Positions 24,779 to 34,539 are shown, counted from the first letter of the stretch. The stretch: DNA of 62,413 nucleotides from Gemmatimonadota bacterium (GCA_002714465.1 PAXL01000054.1:4271-66683); one strand, 5' to 3'. The notes: generated by a model from the letters alone, not told the origin. Program-made: numbers and translations.

Positions 24779-26371
24779 CTAAACGGATACGTTGGTATAC
24801 TCTCCGTTCACGAGCCTGAAGATGCCATTCGGGTTCGCGTCCTTGAGCTCGTCCGGAAGGCCGCTCTGCGGAAATCCCTGGTAGCTCAAGAGTCGCGTGA
24901 ACCGGAAAATAGCGGCCGTGCCCACCGAAGTCGATCGACCATCGGTCGTCGCCGGGTAAGGGCCACCGTGGTGCATCGAGTGGCAGACCTCCACCCCCGT
25001 CGGGAACCCGTTGAAAATAATACGCCCCACTTTCCGTTCCAGGATCTCGACGAGGTCCATATGCTCCTCGAGGTCCTTCTCCGTCCCGTGAATCGTGGCG
25101 GTCAGGTGACCATCCAGCTTGTTCGCGGCACGGATCAGCTCCGCCTTATCCCTGGCTTTCACCACGAGCGTAGACGGTCCGAAGATCTCTTCGCTCAACT
25201 CGTCGTTGCCAACAAAGGCATCGATATCCGTCGTCCACACGTGAGCCCCGGCCTGTGTCGCCTGTGCATCGACAGCAGTGCCTGATTTAGCCAGGAGCGA
25301 CACGCCTCCTGCTTCCTTTAGGACACCGAGTCCGGCTTCGTAGGCATCGCGGATTCCGGGGTTCAACATAGTCCCTGGTTCAGCGTTGGAAAACGCCTCC
25401 TCAGCGGCACTGATAAACTTCTCCATCGAGTCACCTTCTAGACCAAGGACGAGACCTGGGTTGGTGCAGAACTGCCCTACACCAAGCGTAACGGATCCGC
25501 AAAGACCTTGAGCGAAAGCCTCCCCACGCTCTTCGAGGGCACCCGGCAAGACAAAAACGGGATTCAGACTCCCCATTTCGGCGTAGACCGGGATCGGCTC
25601 AGGCCGCGCTGCGGCCAGGTCAAACAGAGCGCGACCGCCTTTGAGGGATCCCGTGAACCCGACGGCCTTGGTGATCGGATGCTGAACGAGAGCGGACCCA
25701 ACGATCTGTCCAGAACCATGGACCATGGAAAATACACCTTCCGGCATCCCGCACGACTTCACGGCCATCTGAATCGCACGACCGACCAGCTCAGCAGTTC
25801 CTGCGTGCGAACGATGGGCCTTCACGATCACGGGACACCCGGCTGCGAGCGCCGAGGCCGTATCTCCACCGGCAGCCGAGAATGCAAGGGGGAAGTTGCT
25901 GGCGCCAAACACGACCACCGGCCCCACCGGCATCAGCATCAGGCGCACATCGGGCTTCGGGAGCGGTTCACGACTCGGGATTGACGTATCGATCCGGGCA
26001 TCTACCCACGACCCCTCGCGAACGAGGCCTGCAAACAGCCTGAGCTGTCCTGTAGTGCGTCCCCTCTCGCCTGTCAATCGAACGGTCCCGAGCCCCGTCT
26101 CGGCATCACAGCGCTCAATAAGATGATCCCCGATCGCTTCGATCTCGTCGGCGATCATCTCAAGAAAGGCGGCACGCTCCTCCGCAGACTTCTTCCGGAA
26201 GATCGGCAACGCCTCGCCTGCAAGCTGCAGCGCACGGTCAACCTCACCCGGAGTGGCCCCGACGAAGTCAGGTTCCATAACCATTCCGGTCGTCGGATTG
26301 TAAGCCTTGAATGTTGCGTCACCATCCCCTGCTTCGGAAAGCCCTATCAGATTCTTGCCCTGCGGTTCCAT
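24779..26371 (-). CDS. NADP-dependent aldehyde dehydrogenase (alpha-ketoglutarate semialdehyde dehydrogenase-like)
   Basis: A 530-residue aldehyde dehydrogenase. The catalytic Cys is in LGVGQFCTNPGLV, the general-base Glu in VYAEMGSLNPVFV and the cofactor site in VFGASNFPLAFSAAGGDT. GSLNPVFVLP and NGFPTGVEVCHSMHHGGPYP are typical of ketoglutarate-semialdehyde dehydrogenases, which finish oxidative pentose, uronate or hydroxyproline degradation. That fits the surrounding sugar catabolic genes. It is convergent with manA. Confidence 0.92.
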   Translation of the reverse strand: MEPQGKNLIGLSEAGDGDATFKAYNPTTGMVMEPDFVGATPGEVDRALQLAGEALPIFRKKSAEERAAFLEMIADEIEAIGDHLIERCDAETGLGTVRLTGERGRTTGQLRLFAGLVREGSWVDARIDTSIPSREPLPKPDVRLMLMPVGPVVVFGASNFPLAFSAAGGDTASALAAGCPVIVKAHRSHAGTAELVGRAIQMAVKSCGMPEGVFSMVHGSGQIVGSALVQHPITKAVGFTGSLKGGRALFDLAAARPEPIPVYAEMGSLNPVFVLPGALEERGEAFAQGLCGSVTLGVGQFCTNPGLVLGLEGDSMEKFISAAEEAFSNAEPGTMLNPGIRDAYEAGLGVLKEAGGVSLLAKSGTAVDAQATQAGAHVWTTDIDAFVGNDELSEEIFGPSTLVVKARDKAELIRAANKLDGHLTATIHGTEKDLEEHMDLVEILERKVGRIIFNGFPTGVEVCHSMHHGGPYPATTDGRSTSVGTAAIFRFTRLLSYQGFPQSGLPDELKDANPNGIFRLVNGEYTNVSV

Positions 26372-26527
26372 TCGCGGTGTTTCTCCCTTGGTATTTGGCT
26401 CATTCGGTTAGTCGTTCTATCGAAATCGGAGTCTAAGACACGATAGTCTCTGTCTGAATGAAATTACACGCTCTCCCAAACGACCACAAACCGTATATTT
26501 CGCTAACATCCCTCACAGGAACCAACT

Positions 26528-27676
26528 ATGCGTTTCATTGGTCTAGTCATCGCTCTTCTACCAAGCACGTCTTCGTTCGCCCTGACGCCAACAACCGTCG
26601 GCCCCGCGGAGATATTCGACGAGATCGTCGAGAAATCGGCAAACCGATCGACGGGATTCATGTTTGAACAATCGACCCTGATGATGGGCATGACCATCAC
26701 GGGTTCCGGAGAGGGTGTCTATGATCTTCCCCGTTCACGGACGGACCTGACCTTCAAGACACCGATCGGAGACATCGTCATCCGGACCGTCTCGGACGGC
26801 GAGACACTCTGGCAGGTCGAACAAACGCCACTTGGGATCAAGACAGTCCGACACGATCTCTCCAGCACGGCCCCCGACGGCCAGGGACCCGTAGACCCGT
26901 TCATGGCCTTCGCGGGCGTCGAGACACGCAAGTTCCTCGACGCGATCTTGGAGAACTTCGATGCAGAAGTCCTAGGTGTAGACGAATCAGCAACTTCCTC
27001 TGTCTATGTGCTCAACCTTGAGCCCAAACAGGCCGGAGACGCACCGTCGCTTCGATTCAAGATCGGTGTGGAGGACGCGTTCCCAAGAGAAATGAACATC
27101 TTCACGCCCGAAGGAGAACCGATCACGACGATACGGGTGACCCGACTCGACTTCGATGTCGTGCCCGATCCCGGCCGGTTCACTTACATCCCCGGGCCTG
27201 ACGATCAGATTGTCGAAGCATCAAAACTGCTCGAACGGCGGCTCGAAAGCCCTGCCGGTCAACGCGATCTAGAGGGAACGGAAGCCCCGAATTTCATTCT
27301 CAGCGCACTCGATGGACGAGAGGTCAATCTGAGGACTTTCCGCGGACAACACGTCCTAATCGACTTCTGGGCATCTTGGTGCGGACCGTGTAAGCGCGCC
27401 CTCCAGCACATCCAGACCCTTGCAGACAGCACACCTGGACTCGTCGTGCTCACGATCAACGCGGAGCCGGCTAACATCGCACGTGGCTTTGTGGAGCAGA
27501 ATGGTTTCTCCTTCACCACCCTCATGGATCCGGACCAGTCTGTCAGCATCGCCTACAGTGTCACGGCGATCCCGACGACTTTTATCATCGCCCCTGACGG
27601 CACGATCGCAAAACACATGTTGGGTTACCATACGGAGGAGCAGCTGCGGACGGCGTTGAGTGCTTCAGGGCTGTAG
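26528..27676 (+). CDS. LolA-like lipoprotein-sorting domain fused to TlpA-type thioredoxin
   Basis: A 382-residue exported protein with a cleavable signal (RFIGLVIALLPSTSSFA). Residues ~25-235 form a LolA/outer-membrane-lipoprotein-sorting-like beta domain (GFMFEQSTLMMGMTITGSGE, FRIKIG-type strands, MNIFTPEGEPITTIRVT). Residues ~250-382 are a TlpA/ResA thioredoxin with the WCGPC motif (LIDFWASWCGPCKRAL) and cis-proline in AIPTTFIIAPDG. The protein probably reduces or handles periplasmic disulfides or transfers a ligand between envelope proteins. The combination is seen in some Gram-negative environmental phyla but has no settled role. It is convergent with glnS. Confidence 0.85.
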   Translation: MRFIGLVIALLPSTSSFALTPTTVGPAEIFDEIVEKSANRSTGFMFEQSTLMMGMTITGSGEGVYDLPRSRTDLTFKTPIGDIVIRTVSDGETLWQVEQTPLGIKTVRHDLSSTAPDGQGPVDPFMAFAGVETRKFLDAILENFDAEVLGVDESATSSVYVLNLEPKQAGDAPSLRFKIGVEDAFPREMNIFTPEGEPITTIRVTRLDFDVVPDPGRFTYIPGPDDQIVEASKLLERRLESPAGQRDLEGTEAPNFILSALDGREVNLRTFRGQHVLIDFWASWCGPCKRALQHIQTLADSTPGLVVLTINAEPANIARGFVEQNGFSFTTLMDPDQSVSIAYSVTAIPTTFIIAPDGTIAKHMLGYHTEEQLRTALSASGL

Positions 27677-27710
27677 CTATAAAACCTGGGCTCAAGAAAG
27701 ACTCGCACAT

Positions 27711-27773
27711 TATTCTACGTAAACAAGAAGGGCTTCTCATCAGATGAGAAGCCCTTCTTGTTTACGTAGAATA
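27711..27773. terminator. 63-base near-perfect palindrome, bidirectional terminator
   Basis: Positions 27711-27741 and 27743-27773 are exact reverse complements (31 bp) around a single A. The centre contains GAAGGGCTTCTCATC and its complement. It lies between the convergent ends of the TlpA fusion gene and glnS, so a bidirectional terminator is likely, although the arms are far longer than a terminator needs. Confidence 0.8.
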
Positions 27774-27789
27774 GCGCGTTCAGTATACG

Positions 27790-29478
27790 TTACTGTCGCT
27801 TAATCTTCCTAGCCCAAGAATCTCTGAGCGTGATCGTCCTATTCACGACCATCTTTTCCGGTGTGGAGTCTCTGTCGACACAGAAGTAGCCGAGCCGCTC
27901 GAACTGACAAATGTATCCGGGCTCAGCGCCAGCAAGACCCGGTTCGACAAGCGCCGTGACGGTCTCGAGTGAATCGGGGTTGATACAGGCCATGAAATCC
28001 TTCCCGTCTGCCTCAGGGAAGGGCTCAGAGAACAGCCGGTCATACAGACACGCTTCGACCTCGATCGCGTGCTTGGCCGACACCCAGTGGATCGTGCCTC
28101 GAACCTTACGCCCATCCAGTGTGCTGCCGCCTCTGGACTCTGGATCGAACGTGAATCGCAACTCGATGACCTCTCCCGCATCGTCCTTAATCACCTCGTC
28201 AACAGTGATGTAACACGCATACCGCAGCCGGACTTCACGCCCGGGAGCGAGCCGGTTGAACTTGCGAGGTGGATCCTCCATGAAATCGTCACGTTCGACC
28301 CAAATTTCCTTCGAAAACGGGATCTGACGAGTTCCGGCAGACTTGTCTTCGGGGTTGTTGACACCCTCGAATGTCTCCTCTTCACCCTCGGGATAGTTTG
28401 TAATCACAACCTTTAGAGGTCGCAGAACACCCAGCAAGCGGTCGGCCCGCTTGTTGAGATCCTCGCGAACGAAAGCCTCGAGCAGTTCGATCTCGGCCGT
28501 CGTCTCCCGCTTTGTCACACCCACGCGACCGATAAACCTCCGGATCGATTCCGGTGTGTAGCCCCGCCGACGCATGCCGCAGAGCGTGATCATCCTAGGA
28601 TCGTCCCATCCGGTTACAGTCCCCGAATCCACGATCTGCAGTAGACGTCGCTTGCTCATCACGCAGTAGGTGACGTTGACTCGGGCGAACTCGTACTGCT
28701 TCGACGGGAAGATCCCGAGCTGTTTGATATACCAGTCATAGAGGGGGCGGTGGTTGATATATTCCTGCGAGCAAAGCGAATGCGTCACACCCTCGATCGA
28801 GTCGCTCTGTCCGTGCGCGAAATCGTACATCGGATAGATGCACCATCGGGTCCCCGTCCTGTGATGCAGGGTCTTCAGAATCCGGTACATCACCGGATCA
28901 CGCAGGTTGATGTTGGGCGACGCCATATCGATTTTCGCCCGAAGTGTCTTCTCCCCCTCCTCGAACTCTCCCGCCCGCATCGCTTCGAACAGCGTCAAAT
29001 TCTCTTCGACCGTTCGGTCGCGGCAGAGGCTGGGCTTACCCGGCTCTGTCAACGTCCCCCGGTATTCCCGCATCTCATCCTGTGACAGATCGCAGATATA
29101 GGCCTTTCCATCCTGGATCAGCTTGATCGCATATTCGTGAAGAGTCTGGAAGTAGTCCGACGCAAAGCAGAGGCGATCTCCCCAGTCGAATCCGAGCCAC
29201 TTGATATCTTCCTTGATGGCTTCGACATACTCCGTGTCTTCCTTAACCGGGTTCGTGTCATCGAACCGAAGGCTGCATTCGCCTCCGAATTCCTCCGCCA
29301 ACTCAAAATCCAGAGCAAAAGCCATGGCGTGTCCGATGTGCAGATAGCCATTGGGCTCGGGGGGGAAACGGGTCACAACCTTCCCTTCGTTCTTGCCCCC
29401 CTTCACGTCTGCCGCCACAATTTCGCGGATGAAATCGAGCCTTTTCTCCCCTGTTTTCGTCTCTTTCACGTCTGACAT
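27790..29478 (-). CDS. glnS: Glutaminyl-tRNA synthetase
   Basis: A 562-residue class I synthetase charging tRNA-Gln. It has the HIGH motif ([11 protein letters not shown]) after FPPEPN, the GlnRS-specific [28 protein letters not shown] sequence ([14 protein letters not shown]), the second signature [11 protein letters not shown] and a complete C-terminal anticodon-binding beta-barrel pair ([16 protein letters not shown]). The length matches bacterial GlnRS (about 550-560). Its presence implies direct glutaminylation. It is followed on the same strand's upstream side by tRNA-Gln and gltX. Confidence 0.97.
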   Translation of the reverse strand: MSDVKETKTGEKRLDFIREIVAADVKGGKNEGKVVTRFPPEPNGYLHIGHAMAFALDFELAEEFGGECSLRFDDTNPVKEDTEYVEAIKEDIKWLGFDWGDRLCFASDYFQTLHEYAIKLIQDGKAYICDLSQDEMREYRGTLTEPGKPSLCRDRTVEENLTLFEAMRAGEFEEGEKTLRAKIDMASPNINLRDPVMYRILKTLHHRTGTRWCIYPMYDFAHGQSDSIEGVTHSLCSQEYINHRPLYDWYIKQLGIFPSKQYEFARVNVTYCVMSKRRLLQIVDSGTVTGWDDPRMITLCGMRRRGYTPESIRRFIGRVGVTKRETTAEIELLEAFVREDLNKRADRLLGVLRPLKVVITNYPEGEEETFEGVNNPEDKSAGTRQIPFSKEIWVERDDFMEDPPRKFNRLAPGREVRLRYACYITVDEVIKDDAGEVIELRFTFDPESRGGSTLDGRKVRGTIHWVSAKHAIEVEACLYDRLFSEPFPEADGKDFMACINPDSLETVTALVEPGLAGAEPGYICQFERLGYFCVDRDSTPEKMVVNRTITLRDSWARKIKRQ

Positions 29479-29627
29479 AGCCGTTTCCGGTGTGGATTGG
29501 GACCTGAGCGATACTGATTAAATGCGGCTAGAATATAACGAACTCTAAAGTCCGGGCATAGCTGCCTGATACGGCGAATCGATTATCCTCAACACAATTA
29601 GGGTTATTTTGAACCCGAGTTGTTTAT

Positions 29628-29672
29628 ACAAAAACGTCGTAAGCGATCGAGTGCAATCCGCTCACGACGTTT
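29628..29672 (-). terminator. Terminator of tRNA-Gln
   Basis: AAACGTCGT at 29632-29640 pairs with ACGACGTTT at 29664-29672, extended by AGCG/CGCT across one mismatch. On the minus strand it ends in five T residues, directly after tRNA-Gln. Confidence 0.85.
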
Positions 29673-29677
29673 CAGCA

Positions 29678-29751
29678 TGGCTGCCCCCCAGGGATTCGAA
29701 CCCCGATTACCTGATCCAGAGTCAGGCGTATTGCCATTATACGAGGGGGCA
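29678..29751 (-). tRNA. tRNA-Gln (anticodon CTG), CCA encoded
   Basis: The minus strand gives acceptor TGCCCCC/GGGGGCA, anticodon stem CCTGA/TCAGG with loop CTCTGGA (anticodon CTG), T-arm GGGGTTCGAATCCC, discriminator G and a gene-encoded CCA at 29678-29680. The weak first U-A pair and discriminator G are typical identity features for GlnRS. It lies between glnS and gltX. Confidence 0.96.
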
Positions 29752-29759
29752 CTATTTGT

Positions 29760-31193
29760 TCAGGATACTTCCTCTTTCGGTGACAGGACTTCAAGCGCTC
29801 GCTCAAGTCTTCGGACGCAGGTTTCCTTTCCGAGCACCTCCATCAACTCGAACAGTCCCGGCCCGAACCCGACGCCGCACAACGACAGTCGCGTCGGATG
29901 GATCAGCTTAGAAGCCGACAGACCGAGTTCACCGGCCAGCGTTCTGGCCGCCCCTTCGACATCCGATTCTGAAAAGTTGTCGAGAGCTCTGAGGCGCTCG
30001 ACCAGAGCCGTGATCCGATCCGTCGTATCCGTCTTCCAGTGCTTCTTGTAGACAGCCTCGTCATACGACTCGGGATCGCGAAAAAAGTAGGTCGCCTTGG
30101 CGAAATCGTCCACCTTCTCCACACGCGGCTGAAGTAGCTTCACAATCCCACCCAGCTCGTCCGCACGGCTTTCTGCGTCAGCGGCGTCGACCAGGCCCGC
30201 ATCCGACCAAGCATCTGTCGCGATCCCGAGCAGTTCGTCGATGGACTTTGCGCGGAAGTGCTCACCATTCAACCAGGTAAGCTTCGTCTCGTCGAAGATC
30301 GCATCTTTCTTGAGCATCCCCTCGATTGAAAAGGCTTCAACCAGTTCGTCCAGCACGAACACTTCCTGACCGTCGCCGGGAGCCCATCCAAGCAGTGCCA
30401 GAAAGTTCACGAACGCGCTCGGCAGGTAACCAGCCTCTTGATACTCGGTCACGGTCGTCGAGCCTTTACGCTTGCTCAGCTTGCTTCCGTCTGTCGCCTT
30501 CAGGAGCGTCGAATGACCATACCGCGGGACATCCCAGCCCAGCGCTTCAAAAAGCATTATCTGTTTGGGCGTGTTCGAGATGTGGTCAGCGCCCCGAAGA
30601 GCGAAGGTGATCCCCATCTCGTGGTCGTCCGCGACCACCGCGAGTTGGTAGACCGCAGACCCGTCAGCACGTGCGATCACGAAATCGCCGATCACGTCGT
30701 TGTCCCAGCGGCTGACCCCCCGGATAGCGTCTTCCCACACCGTCTCGCCGCTAGGCACGGCAAAGAAGACTGCACCCGAGATCCCGGCTGCCTCCTTCTC
30801 CGCCTGCTCGTCCGGTGACTGACGCGGATACCGCGGAGCCCTTTTCTCCTTCTGAGCCTGCCTCCGGATCTCTTCTAGCTCTTCCGCTGTCGCGTAGAAC
30901 CTATATGCAGCGCCCGAATTAAGCAGCTGTTCCGCTGCCGCCTCGTGGGACGCCGCGTTCTGCGACTGAAAGACAGGGGCGCCTTCGAAAGCGATGCCCA
31001 ACCAGCTCAGTCCGTCCGTGATCGTCCCGAGACTTTCTTCAGTCGACCGGGAAGCGTCCGTATCCTCGATACGGAGCTTAAGCGTCGCGCCATAGTGCTC
31101 GGCGTAAAGGAAGTTGAACAGCGCCGTGCGGGCGTTGCCGACGTGGAACCCACCGGTTGGCGACGGCGCGAATCGAAGTACTTCAGGCGACAT
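29760..31193 (-). CDS. gltX: Glutamyl-tRNA synthetase
   Basis: A 477-residue class I synthetase. The first signature is the HVGN variant in FAPSPTGGFHVGNARTAL, followed by RIEDTDASRSTEESL; the second signature is SKLSKRKGSTTV. Length and C-terminal helical anticodon domain are normal. With glnS in the same locus it is probably discriminating (glutamate onto tRNA-Glu only). It ends eight bases before the tRNA-Gln gene and so could be read into it. Confidence 0.97.
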   Translation of the reverse strand: MSPEVLRFAPSPTGGFHVGNARTALFNFLYAEHYGATLKLRIEDTDASRSTEESLGTITDGLSWLGIAFEGAPVFQSQNAASHEAAAEQLLNSGAAYRFYATAEELEEIRRQAQKEKRAPRYPRQSPDEQAEKEAAGISGAVFFAVPSGETVWEDAIRGVSRWDNDVIGDFVIARADGSAVYQLAVVADDHEMGITFALRGADHISNTPKQIMLFEALGWDVPRYGHSTLLKATDGSKLSKRKGSTTVTEYQEAGYLPSAFVNFLALLGWAPGDGQEVFVLDELVEAFSIEGMLKKDAIFDETKLTWLNGEHFRAKSIDELLGIATDAWSDAGLVDAADAESRADELGGIVKLLQPRVEKVDDFAKATYFFRDPESYDEAVYKKHWKTDTTDRITALVERLRALDNFSESDVEGAARTLAGELGLSASKLIHPTRLSLCGVGFGPGLFELMEVLGKETCVRRLERALEVLSPKEEVS

Positions 31194-31242
31194 TCGAAAC
31201 TACAGCGAGGGCCTAGCCCGGCGTTCGCTGCCCTTGATTGTT

Positions 31243-31334
31243 TGGCGGAGAGGGAGGGATTCGAACCCTCGGCAGAGGAAACCCCCTGCAATGGCTTAGC
31301 AGGCCACCCTGTTCAACCACTCCAGCACCTCTCC
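31243..31334 (-). tRNA. tRNA-Ser (anticodon GCT), CCA encoded
   Basis: A 92-base type II tRNA on the minus strand: acceptor GGAGAGG/CCTCTCC, anticodon loop CTGCTAA (GCT), a long variable arm, T-arm GGGTTCGAATCCC, discriminator G and encoded CCA at 31243-31245. It lies just upstream of gltX. Confidence 0.95.
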
Positions 31335-31420
31335 AAAGATCATAAAGTCTTGTTAAAACAGGGATCTTCCGCAAGTTAGGAAAGCATAAAACAGTAACCA
31401 AATCCACAATCCCACGCAAG

Positions 31421-31442
31421 AAAAAGCCGGCAATTTTCCGCT
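31421..31442 (-). terminator. Possible weak terminator between the tRNA-Ser genes
   Basis: On the minus strand AGCGG-AAAATTG-CCGGCT forms a short stem with one bulge, followed by a five-T run, downstream of tRNA-Ser(TGA). Confidence 0.45.
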
Positions 31443-31475
31443 CTCCTCCCCTTCAGGGAAAGTGCAGAGAGGAGA

Positions 31476-31564
<89 letters not shown>

Positions 31565-31638
31565 ATTCGCTGCCCCGGCAATCGCGCGAAAACATCCAAA
31601 TTGCGTGATCCGGTGTCAAGACCTTTGTCCGATAAGGG

Positions 31639-31667
31639 TTGACAACCTTTTGACCTAACCTTTATTT
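31639..31667 (+). promoter_or_regulatory. Possible sigma-70-type promoter
   Basis: TTGACA at 31639-31644 and TTATTT at 31662-31667 are separated by 17 bases, in AT-rich sequence upstream of the lipoprotein gene at 31728. The -10 element is weak. Confidence 0.35.
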
Positions 31668-31727
31668 TCGCGGGATTTTCAGCGCGACTCCGCGTATTTT
31701 CCACAAATACGACTCTTCCTGCTCGAG

Positions 31728-32234
31728 ATGAACATGCGATCGATGATTCGAAACGGTACCAAGATATTTATCTGCATCGGCCTCCTCGGGGCTTGCGCTG
31801 GAAAGGACAATTTTCAGGACAAGATGAAGGGCGTTTGGGTCCTCAAGTCACGGACGACGGTGGATGGCAAAGAGATTACACCACCTGCTATCAGCGGGCG
31901 GCTCGAGTGGTTCCCGATGGATGTTGATGCGCGCACCGCGCACGTCAGCGTGCTTACCACACACGGGGGCGGCGCTCTCCAAGTCCTAGGGTCGCAATAC
32001 GACCTTGAGGACTACAAAAATTTCTCGCAGGAGAGCTATCTGGAGGTCGGCGGCGGTATCAGCAAAACGCCCGACAAATCCTTCTCGGTCGGCCGGAAGC
32101 CTGGATCTGGAACGATCGGTGTCGACGGCAGCAAGATCACATTTGCCCACGACGATGGACCGACATACGTGTTCGAGGGAGCCAGACTCACAATCAGGCA
32201 CTCCGACGGGACACAGGACATCCTGTTGAAGTAG
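31728..32234 (+). CDS. Small lipoprotein, lipocalin-like
   Basis: A 168-residue protein with a lipoprotein signal (KIFICIGLLGAC, lipid-attached C23). The mature part is beta-rich with alternating strands (MKGVWVLKSRTTVDGKEI, SGRLEWFPMDVDARTAHVSV, SKITFAHDDGPTYVFEGARL), which suggests a small lipocalin-like barrel such as those that begin with a GxWxL motif. No ligand can be named. It stands alone before the nnr gene, 170 bases upstream. Confidence 0.65.
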   Translation: MNMRSMIRNGTKIFICIGLLGACAGKDNFQDKMKGVWVLKSRTTVDGKEITPPAISGRLEWFPMDVDARTAHVSVLTTHGGGALQVLGSQYDLEDYKNFSQESYLEVGGGISKTPDKSFSVGRKPGSGTIGVDGSKITFAHDDGPTYVFEGARLTIRHSDGTQDILLK

Positions 32235-32405
32235 GTTTTCCCCGGTTCAGCGTCGGATAAGCAGTTGCTCCCATCGGGTCCTTCCTGTATTCTTTCGCCC
32301 TGGCTAGAGGTCCCTAAAAGCACCGTAAACCAGCATTAATCCTCCGGAACCCGACCCCACGAAACACGCCTGACAGAAGGGAGCCGGGTTCGAAGCGACC
32401 TTCTG

Positions 32406-33986
32406 ATGCTCCCTCACCTCCCGCTCGTAACTGCAGAGCAGATGGCGGCCGCCGATCAGGCAACGATCCGGGAGGGAATACCCGGACGCGAACTAATGGA
32501 TCGGGCAGGTCGGGGGGTCTGGGAAGCTGCAGCGTCGCGATACGAGATCCGGCCCGGCTCGAAGCTTCTCTTCCTCTGCGGGAAGGGCAACAACGGTGGC
32601 GACGGGTTTGTCGCCGCCCGATTCGCCAGGTCAGCAGGACACGACACGACGGTCGTGATCCACACCGCCGAGACAGATGTTGGCGGGAACGCTCTTTACC
32701 ATCTGGAAGCGGCGCGGTCCGCAGGCGTGTCGATTCAGACCGCCGAGGCCGTTGGCCTATCGGCACTAATCGAATCCGTTCGGACGGCCGATCTGGTGTT
32801 CGACGCCCTGCTCGGGACCGGCCTGAAGGGCCTGCCCAGAGGCTCTATCAGTTCGACAATCTGTCTCCTGCGTCAGGAACGCCCCAAGATCGTCGCGGCC
32901 GACGTGCCTTCAGGTCTCGACACGGACACGGGTATCGGAGAGGCCCCGGATGTCGACTTGACGGTCACCTTCGGAGCGCTCAAAGCAGCGCACGTCACCT
33001 ACCCGGGACGCAAACGCTGCGGCGCGGTCGAAGTCGTAGACATCGGGCTCTCGAAACTAGCGCTATCCAAACTAAGCAGCCGATTCGTCGCCTTTAGTAG
33101 GCTTGGACCCGAGCTACCCGATCGGTCTCCGACGACTCACAAAGGAGCTGTTGGACGAGTTGCCGTCATCGCTGGCTCGGAAGGCCTGACAGGTGCCGCC
33201 TGTCTCACCGCACTCGCAGCACTCAGGGGAGGGACCGGACTGGTCACGCTGGCCATCCCGAAAAGCTTGAACGACATCTGCGAGATCAAGCTGACTGAAG
33301 TTATGACGCTTCCCCTTCCGGAGGTTCGGAAGGGCCGATGCCTGAGCCTGCGGGCACGTGCGGGAATCCGGTCGATCATCTCGGACGCAGACGCAATTGC
33401 TCTCGGCCCCGGTCTGGGGCGGCATCACGAAACGGCGGAGTTGATCCGAAGAGTCATTCGCGATCTGACCACACCGACGGTGCTCGATGCGGACGGACTA
33501 AACGCATTTGCCGGAAGGGTCGATGAACTTACTGACGCACCCGCGCCGCTGATTCTAACGCCGCATCTTGGCGAGTTCGAACGTTTGACGGGTACAGCAC
33601 CGGAGGATCCCCTCCGATCGGCCGAAGAACTGAGCCGGACAACGGGTGCCGTGGTCGTCCTTAAGGGTGCGCCGACAATCGTGGCATTTCCGGATGGCCG
33701 CAGCTACACGAATCTGACGGGAAACGCCGGCATGGCCACAGGCGGATCCGGTGACGTCCTAACGGGCATGATCGTAGCTCTCCTCGCTCAGGGGGAACCA
33801 CCAGCAGACGCCGCGCTCAAGGGCGTATACTGGCAAGGGCTTTCGGGCGATCTTGTTACTCCGCACAAGGGCGAGCGAGGTCTGATTGCAGGCGATCTGA
33901 TCGATGCGATGTCGAAAGCAGATCTGATGATACAAACCACCCCTATTGACCTGCAGCATTACGTGCGTTGCCGGACTGTCAGGTAA
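32406..33986 (+). CDS. nnr: Bifunctional NAD(P)H-hydrate epimerase/dehydratase
   Basis: A 526-residue fusion. Residues ~10-215 are the YjeF N-terminal epimerase (LVTAEQMAAADQATIREGIP, LFLCGKGNNGGDGFVAARFA, DVPSGLDTDTG). Residues ~240-500 are the ADP/ATP-dependent (S)-NAD(P)HX dehydratase of ribokinase fold (IALGPGLGRHHET, TVLDADGLNAFAG, ILTPHLGEFERLTG, GNAGMATGGSGDVLTG). It repairs damaged nicotinamide cofactors. It opens the + strand run that continues into carB. Confidence 0.96.
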   Translation: MLPHLPLVTAEQMAAADQATIREGIPGRELMDRAGRGVWEAAASRYEIRPGSKLLFLCGKGNNGGDGFVAARFARSAGHDTTVVIHTAETDVGGNALYHLEAARSAGVSIQTAEAVGLSALIESVRTADLVFDALLGTGLKGLPRGSISSTICLLRQERPKIVAADVPSGLDTDTGIGEAPDVDLTVTFGALKAAHVTYPGRKRCGAVEVVDIGLSKLALSKLSSRFVAFSRLGPELPDRSPTTHKGAVGRVAVIAGSEGLTGAACLTALAALRGGTGLVTLAIPKSLNDICEIKLTEVMTLPLPEVRKGRCLSLRARAGIRSIISDADAIALGPGLGRHHETAELIRRVIRDLTTPTVLDADGLNAFAGRVDELTDAPAPLILTPHLGEFERLTGTAPEDPLRSAEELSRTTGAVVVLKGAPTIVAFPDGRSYTNLTGNAGMATGGSGDVLTGMIVALLAQGEPPADAALKGVYWQGLSGDLVTPHKGERGLIAGDLIDAMSKADLMIQTTPIDLQHYVRCRTVR

Positions 33987-33999
33987 CGCGCGGAACAGG

Positions 34000-34539
34000 A
34001 TGGATGATATGCCCAGAACCAACGAGAGAATCGACCAGTTGATCGAAGAGTCCTACCTCTTGAGCCTGACGGAGGAAGAGATACGGGCGGACCTGGATCG
34101 ATTCGTCGAAGTGTGCGACAAGGTCATCCAAGAGAACGTTAACGATCGGAAACAGATGCAGGAGCTCACACAGAAGCTTGCGCGGGCGCGGGCTCTGAGC
34201 CTGATCGAAGACCAGCACGAAGACGAGAAACACCTCGAGATCGCTGAACCTTTCGAGCTTGAGGACAGCTCCCACACGCCGAAGGAGGTCTTCGCCGAAA
34301 AGGTCGCGCGGAACAAATGTCTGATTCTCAGGACCATCCGGGACTGCAACCCTGGTCTTGAGGACCTGATCGACAGGGAGCGATATCCGACTATGGCTGA
34401 CAAATCCGACACGGCGATCCCCTTTTCGACAAGCTCGGGCACCTCACGAAAGGACTTGGTCTTCAAAGTTTTTTATGTTGTAACACTACTGTTCGTTCTC
34501 CTTCTCGTCTATTTGGTGCTACTACAGCAAAACTTCTAA
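34000..34539 (+). CDS. Unidentified small protein with C-terminal membrane helix
   Basis: About 179 residues from ATG 34000 (34009 is also possible). The N-terminal part is acidic and helical, likely coiled coil (EEEIRADLDRFVEVCDKVIQ, RKQMQELTQKLARARAL). The last ~25 residues are one membrane helix (FKVFYVVTLLFVLLLVYLVL) with a very short tail, the layout of a tail-anchored protein. I recognise no family. It lies between nnr and carB on the same strand. Confidence 0.6.
   Translation: MDDMPRTNERIDQLIEESYLLSLTEEEIRADLDRFVEVCDKVIQENVNDRKQMQELTQKLARARALSLIEDQHEDEKHLEIAEPFELEDSSHTPKEVFAEKVARNKCLILRTIRDCNPGLEDLIDRERYPTMADKSDTAIPFSTSSGTSRKDLVFKVFYVVTLLFVLLLVYLVLLQQNF

Noticed and set aside
24560..25285. 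+ strand frame of 241 codons
   Set aside because: Mostly antisense to the aldehyde dehydrogenase, with no recognisable domain.
32314..32766. Arg-rich minus-strand frame before and within nnr
   Set aside because: Antisense to nnr and low-complexity in character.
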